Source: an uncultured Blautia sp. (GTDB lineage: Bacteria > Bacillota > Clostridia > Lachnospirales > Lachnospiraceae). Taken from it: a stretch of 8,226 bases of DNA. A model generated the notes under the pieces. It was given only the letters and a program-made list of their open reading frames with translations, made no database searches and was not told where the DNA came from. How positions within the stretch are numbered: the stretch's first letter is position 1; each line of letters opens with the position of its first letter. Positions 6,448-8,226 of the stretch are shown here, in pieces. Location of the stretch: contig URXG01000087.1 of assembly GCA_900551715.1 (NCBI GenBank), positions 1 through 8,226 on the forward strand. Reading direction: 5' to 3'. A program made the translations under genes and the position numbers.

Positions 6448-7377
6448 TTAATCACGAAGCTGTTTTCCTGTAATCTCCAGAAAGACATCATTCAGAGTTG
6501 GAAGTTCGGAAAAGACTCTTCCAAAAGTAATGTCCTGGCTCTGAAGGTAGTTCAGAAGACGAATCAGATTATGCTGAGCACCTGTGCAGCGGAGAGAGAG
6601 AATCTGATTTTCATAATGCACATCAAAAACATGAGAAAGATTCCTGATATCCTGAAGGTGTTTTTCTTCGAGAAGAATTGCTTCCACTGTGATCGTTTCG
6701 CCTGTTTTGATCATTTTCTTCAGTTCCTCAGTGGTTCCGGATGCAATTACCCGTCCGTGGTCCATAATTGCGATGCGGGTACAGATCTGTTCTACTTCCT
6801 CCATGTAGTGGGAAGTATAAATGATAGTGGAACCCTGTTCGTTCAGTTTCTGGATACCTTCGAGAATTTTATTACGGCTTTGCGGATCAACTGCAACGGT
6901 AGGCTCATCCATAATGATCAGACGAGGCTTGTGAGCGATACCGCAAGCAATATTCAGCCGTCGCAGCAGACCGCCAGAAAGTTTCCCGGGGCGGGTTTTA
7001 CAGTAATCTTCGAGCCCGACAAACTGAATTGCCTCATTGACCAGTTCTTTGCGGCGTTTTTTATCAGAAACATATAAACCGCAGAAATAATCGATATTTT
7101 CATATACTGTCAATTCGTCAAAAACAGCGACATTCTGCAAAACAATGCCAATCTGTTGTTTGACCTGATAACTCTCAGGGGTCATAGGCTGGCCAAAGAC
7201 TTCGATCGTTCCTTTGTCATATTTTAAAAGAGAGAGGAGACAGTTGATCGCGGTTGTTTTTCCGGAACCGTTAGGACCAAGCAGACCAAAAATCTCTCCT
7301 TCATGAATATCGAGATTCAGATGATTCAGAGCAACCAGATTACCATATCTTTTTACCAGATTTTCTATATGAATCAT
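6448..7377 (-). CDS. ABC transporter ATP-binding protein of the ABC-2 exporter
   Basis: 309 residues, a full-length ABC ATPase that powers export through the two downstream permeases. Walker A is GPNGSGKT (34-41), the Q-loop glutamine is Q81, the signature is LSGGL (133-137), Walker B is LIIMDE with E158 catalytic, and the switch histidine is H190 (TSHYMEE). All are intact; the signature has Leu where Gln is commonest, which is normal for DrrA/CcmA-like exporters, whose motif often runs LSGGMxRRL. Residues from about 225 form a C-terminal domain ending LPTLNDVFLEITGK, typical of this exporter class. The start is the ATG at 7377, because AAGGAG lies five bases before it; an in-frame ATG at 7392 sits upstream of that site and has none of its own. 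First gene of a three-gene operon. Confidence 0.92.
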   Translation of the reverse strand: MIHIENLVKRYGNLVALNHLNLDIHEGEIFGLLGPNGSGKTTAINCLLSLLKYDKGTIEVFGQPMTPESYQVKQQIGIVLQNVAVFDELTVYENIDYFCGLYVSDKKRRKELVNEAIQFVGLEDYCKTRPGKLSGGLLRRLNIACGIAHKPRLIIMDEPTVAVDPQSRNKILEGIQKLNEQGSTIIYTSHYMEEVEQICTRIAIMDHGRVIASGTTEELKKMIKTGETITVEAILLEEKHLQDIRNLSHVFDVHYENQILSLRCTGAQHNLIRLLNYLQSQDITFGRVFSELPTLNDVFLEITGKQLRD

Positions 7378-7382
7378 AATAA

Positions 7383-7388
7383 CTCCTT
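7383..7388 (-). promoter_or_regulatory. Ribosome binding site that fixes the ATPase start
   Basis: AAGGAG on the minus strand lies five bases before the ATG at 7377. The upstream in-frame ATG at 7392 would put this site inside the coding region, so the shorter start is preferred. Confidence 0.8.
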
Positions 7389-7408
7389 CCATACAAAAAG
7401 TTTAAATC

Positions 7409-7437
7409 ATGCGTATCTGACAGGGGCAGATATGCAT
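7409..7437. promoter_or_regulatory. Imperfect palindrome in the exporter leader (operator or leader hairpin)
   Basis: ATGCGTATCTG (7409-7419) and CAGATATGCAT (7427-7437) are complementary at 10 of 11 positions around a 7-base spacer. It sits between the predicted promoter and the ribosome binding site of the exporter operon. There is no T tract, so it is not a terminator. A repressor operator or a leader hairpin are both possible. Confidence 0.4.
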
Positions 7438-7474
7438 AAATACCGGAAGCAGACAAGTGTTTCTTCCTGACTAT

Positions 7475-7503
7475 ACTATAAGATAAATTGTGTGAAATAC
7501 CAA
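7475..7503 (-). promoter_or_regulatory. Probable promoter of the ABC exporter operon
   Basis: On the minus strand TTGGTA (7503-7498) and TATAGT (7480-7475) are separated by 17 bases. The -10 matches consensus at five of six positions and the -35 at four. Transcription would begin near 7468, giving a leader of about 90 bases. The mediocre -35 with paired dyads just upstream fits an activated promoter. Confidence 0.55.
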
Positions 7504-7504
7504 G

Positions 7505-7539
7505 TGCAGGATGTCACAGAAAAAGGATGACATTTGTCA
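7505..7539. promoter_or_regulatory. Candidate activator-binding sites upstream of the exporter promoter
   Basis: TGACA-TT-TGTCA (7528-7539) is a perfect 5-bp inverted repeat with a 2-base spacer. A degenerate second copy, TGCAG-GA-TGTCA (7505-7516), is centred 23 bases away. The centres lie about 42 and 65 bases upstream of the predicted start point, where response-regulator type activators commonly bind. The regulator is not in the window. Confidence 0.4.
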
Positions 7540-7552
7540 CTTTGAATAAACT

Positions 7553-7594
7553 GTGCGTCGCATTCTCGTTACTTCAGTGATGAGTTAGGCGCAC
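7553..7594 (+). repeat. Left-end hairpin of the IS200/IS605 element
   Basis: GTGCGTC (7553-7559) pairs with GGCGCAC (7588-7594). After an internal loop, CTCGTTAC (7565-7572) pairs with GTGATGAG (7577-7584) with two G-T pairs around a 4-base loop. TnpA of this family recognises such imperfect subterminal hairpins on one strand. A run of seven T follows (7598-7604), so it could also block read-in transcription from the flank. Confidence 0.7.
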
Positions 7595-7624
7595 TATTTT
7601 TTTGAAAATAAGCAGAACAAATGT

Positions 7625-7653
7625 TTGTAAATTCTATTTGCATATGGTATAAT
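7625..7653 (+). promoter_or_regulatory. Promoter of tnpA
   Basis: TTGTAA (7625-7630) and TATAAT (7648-7653) are separated by 17 bases, and TGG directly before the -10 makes it an extended -10. The predicted start point (about 7660) coincides with an in-frame ATG. Confidence 0.65.
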
Positions 7654-7659
7654 AAAAAC

Positions 7660-8088
7660 ATGGATAAAAATATGTTTAATATCAATAATAATGAACTTTC
7701 ATATGGTAGAGGATATGTGTATTCCCTGCAGTATCATCTGGTATGGTGTACAAAATATCGGAAAAAGGTTTTAAAAGATGGTATTGATGCAGAATGCAAA
7801 GAAATGCTCTGTGATCTTGCAGAAGAATATAAATTTCAGATTCTGGCAATGGAGGTTATGCCGGATCATATCCATCTGCTTGTAGACTGCAGACCACAGT
7901 TTTATATCTCGGATATGATCAAGATCATGAAGGGGAACATTGCCAGGCAGATGTTTCTTGCGCATCCGGAACTGAAGAAGGAACTTTGGGGAGGGCATCT
8001 GTGGAATCCATCTTATTGTGCAGTAACGGTGAGTGACAGGAGCAGGGAACAGGTATGCTCTTATATCGAAGGGCAAAAAGAAAAATAG
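7660..8088 (+). CDS. tnpA: IS200/IS605-family transposase TnpA (HUH/Y1 single-strand transposase)
   Basis: 142 residues from the chosen start. This enzyme cuts and rejoins single-stranded DNA at the element ends. YSLQYHLVWCTKYRKKVL (21-38) is the classic N-terminal strand, H70-I71-H72 in MPDHIHLLVD is the metal-binding HUH motif, and Y135 in YIEGQ is the nucleophile tyrosine, with Q139 as the usual partner. WNPSYCAVTVSD precedes the helix carrying Y135. All catalytic residues are present and the length is normal, so it looks intact. An in-frame ATG at 7621 lies upstream of the predicted promoter and is unlikely to be used. Starts at 7660 (at or next to the transcript start, hence leaderless) or 7672 (weak GGA upstream) remain open. 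No good ribosome binding site is seen, consistent with the low expression usual for these transposases. Confidence 0.9.
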   Translation: MDKNMFNINNNELSYGRGYVYSLQYHLVWCTKYRKKVLKDGIDAECKEMLCDLAEEYKFQILAMEVMPDHIHLLVDCRPQFYISDMIKIMKGNIARQMFLAHPELKKELWGGHLWNPSYCAVTVSDRSREQVCSYIEGQKEK

Positions 8089-8125
8089 TAATCAAAGCCC
8101 CATTTTTTATATTTGTAGATGGATA

Positions 8126-8148
8126 ATTCCTTACTGGCTGTAAGGGAT
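8126..8148 (+). repeat. Hairpin in the tnpA-tnpB gap
   Basis: CCTTAC (8129-8134) pairs with GTAAGG (8140-8145) around TGGCT and extends outward by ATT/GAT with one G-T pair, giving about 9 bp. It lies 40 bases before the tnpB start and has no T tract. A role in limiting read-through or translation of tnpB is possible but not shown. Confidence 0.4.
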
Positions 8149-8187
8149 ATTAACCATAATTATATTGTAATAGAAAGAGGAAAAAAG

Positions 8188-8226
8188 ATGAGGACAGTAT
8201 CCAGTTATGGCGTAGAACTGCGAAAA
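8188..8226 (+). CDS. tnpB: Start of TnpB (RNA-guided nuclease of IS200/IS605 elements), partial
   Basis: Only 13 codons, MRTVSSYGVELRK, are inside the window; the frame is open to the edge. AGAGGA (8176-8181) lies six bases before the ATG, a good ribosome binding site. Position just downstream of tnpA on the same strand, as in IS608-type elements, makes TnpB the expected product. The call rests on context, since no domain of the protein is visible. Full-length TnpB is usually about 350-450 residues and works with a guide RNA from the right end of the element. Confidence 0.65.
   Translation, partial: MRTVSSYGVELRK

Larger units (their letters stand above)
7553..8226 (+). mobile_element. IS200/IS605-family insertion sequence, left part (continues beyond window)
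   Basis: The element comprises a subterminal left-end hairpin, a tnpA gene for a HUH/Y1 transposase and, downstream in the same direction, the start of tnpB. This gene order with both genes co-oriented resembles the IS608 arrangement rather than the divergent IS605 one. Such elements move as single-stranded circles, have no terminal inverted repeats and make no target duplication, so the exact left tip cannot be set from sequence; it should lie a few to some tens of bases before 7553. The right end and the guide RNA normally encoded there are outside the window. Confidence 0.85.

Noticed and set aside
7378..7392. Five-codon N-terminal extension of the ABC ATPase from the ATG at 7392
   Set aside because: The extension contains the AAGGAG that serves the ATG at 7377, and has no ribosome binding site of its own.
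7621..7659. Thirteen-codon N-terminal extension of TnpA from the ATG at 7621
   Set aside because: It overlaps the -35 and -10 of the predicted tnpA promoter, has no ribosome binding site and does not resemble the usual TnpA N terminus.

Overview
The window looks like the chromosome of a gut-type Clostridia (Firmicutes), probably Lachnospiraceae. This is inferred from moderate AT-richness, AGGAGG-type ribosome binding sites, TATAAT promoters, Gram-positive style ABC exporters, and a GldG/DUF4340 pair of the kind common in these anaerobes. No marker in the window fixes the genus.

Layout. (1) Positions 1-1662, plus strand: the tail of a GldG-like membrane protein runs directly into a secreted or membrane-anchored DUF4340 protein. 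They are the distal end of an ABC-transporter operon that starts outside the window, closed by a strong intrinsic terminator at 1678-1707. (2) 1779-2804: a stand-alone PLP-dependent threonine aldolase-family enzyme. (3) 2871-3824: a membrane-anchored alpha/beta-hydrolase-fold protein with its own promoter. Its nucleophile elbow lacks the usual serine. (4) 3825-4134: about 310 bases with no gene but packed with nested and consecutive inverted repeats, ending in a long probably bidirectional terminator. This is the least explained part of the window. (5) 7377-4135, minus strand: a three-gene ABC-2 exporter operon (ATPase, permease, permease; the two permeases overlap by 14 bases) behind a promoter with operator-like inverted repeats. 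(6) 7553-8226, plus strand: the left end, tnpA and first codons of tnpB of an IS200/IS605-family element that continues past the window edge.

How the parts work together. The ABC exporter operon is self-contained: the ATPase powers a heterodimer of two related permeases, each with a large extracytoplasmic domain. Its substrate cannot be read from sequence. The IS left end abuts the operator-like sites upstream of the exporter, so the insertion may have separated the operon from an earlier neighbour such as a regulator. Apart from the mobile element and the palindromic 3836-4019 region, the content is ordinary for a Clostridia chromosome. The best candidates for something undescribed are the compound palindromic element at 3836-4019 and the nucleophile-less hydrolase just upstream, whose transcript would carry that element as its 3' untranslated region.
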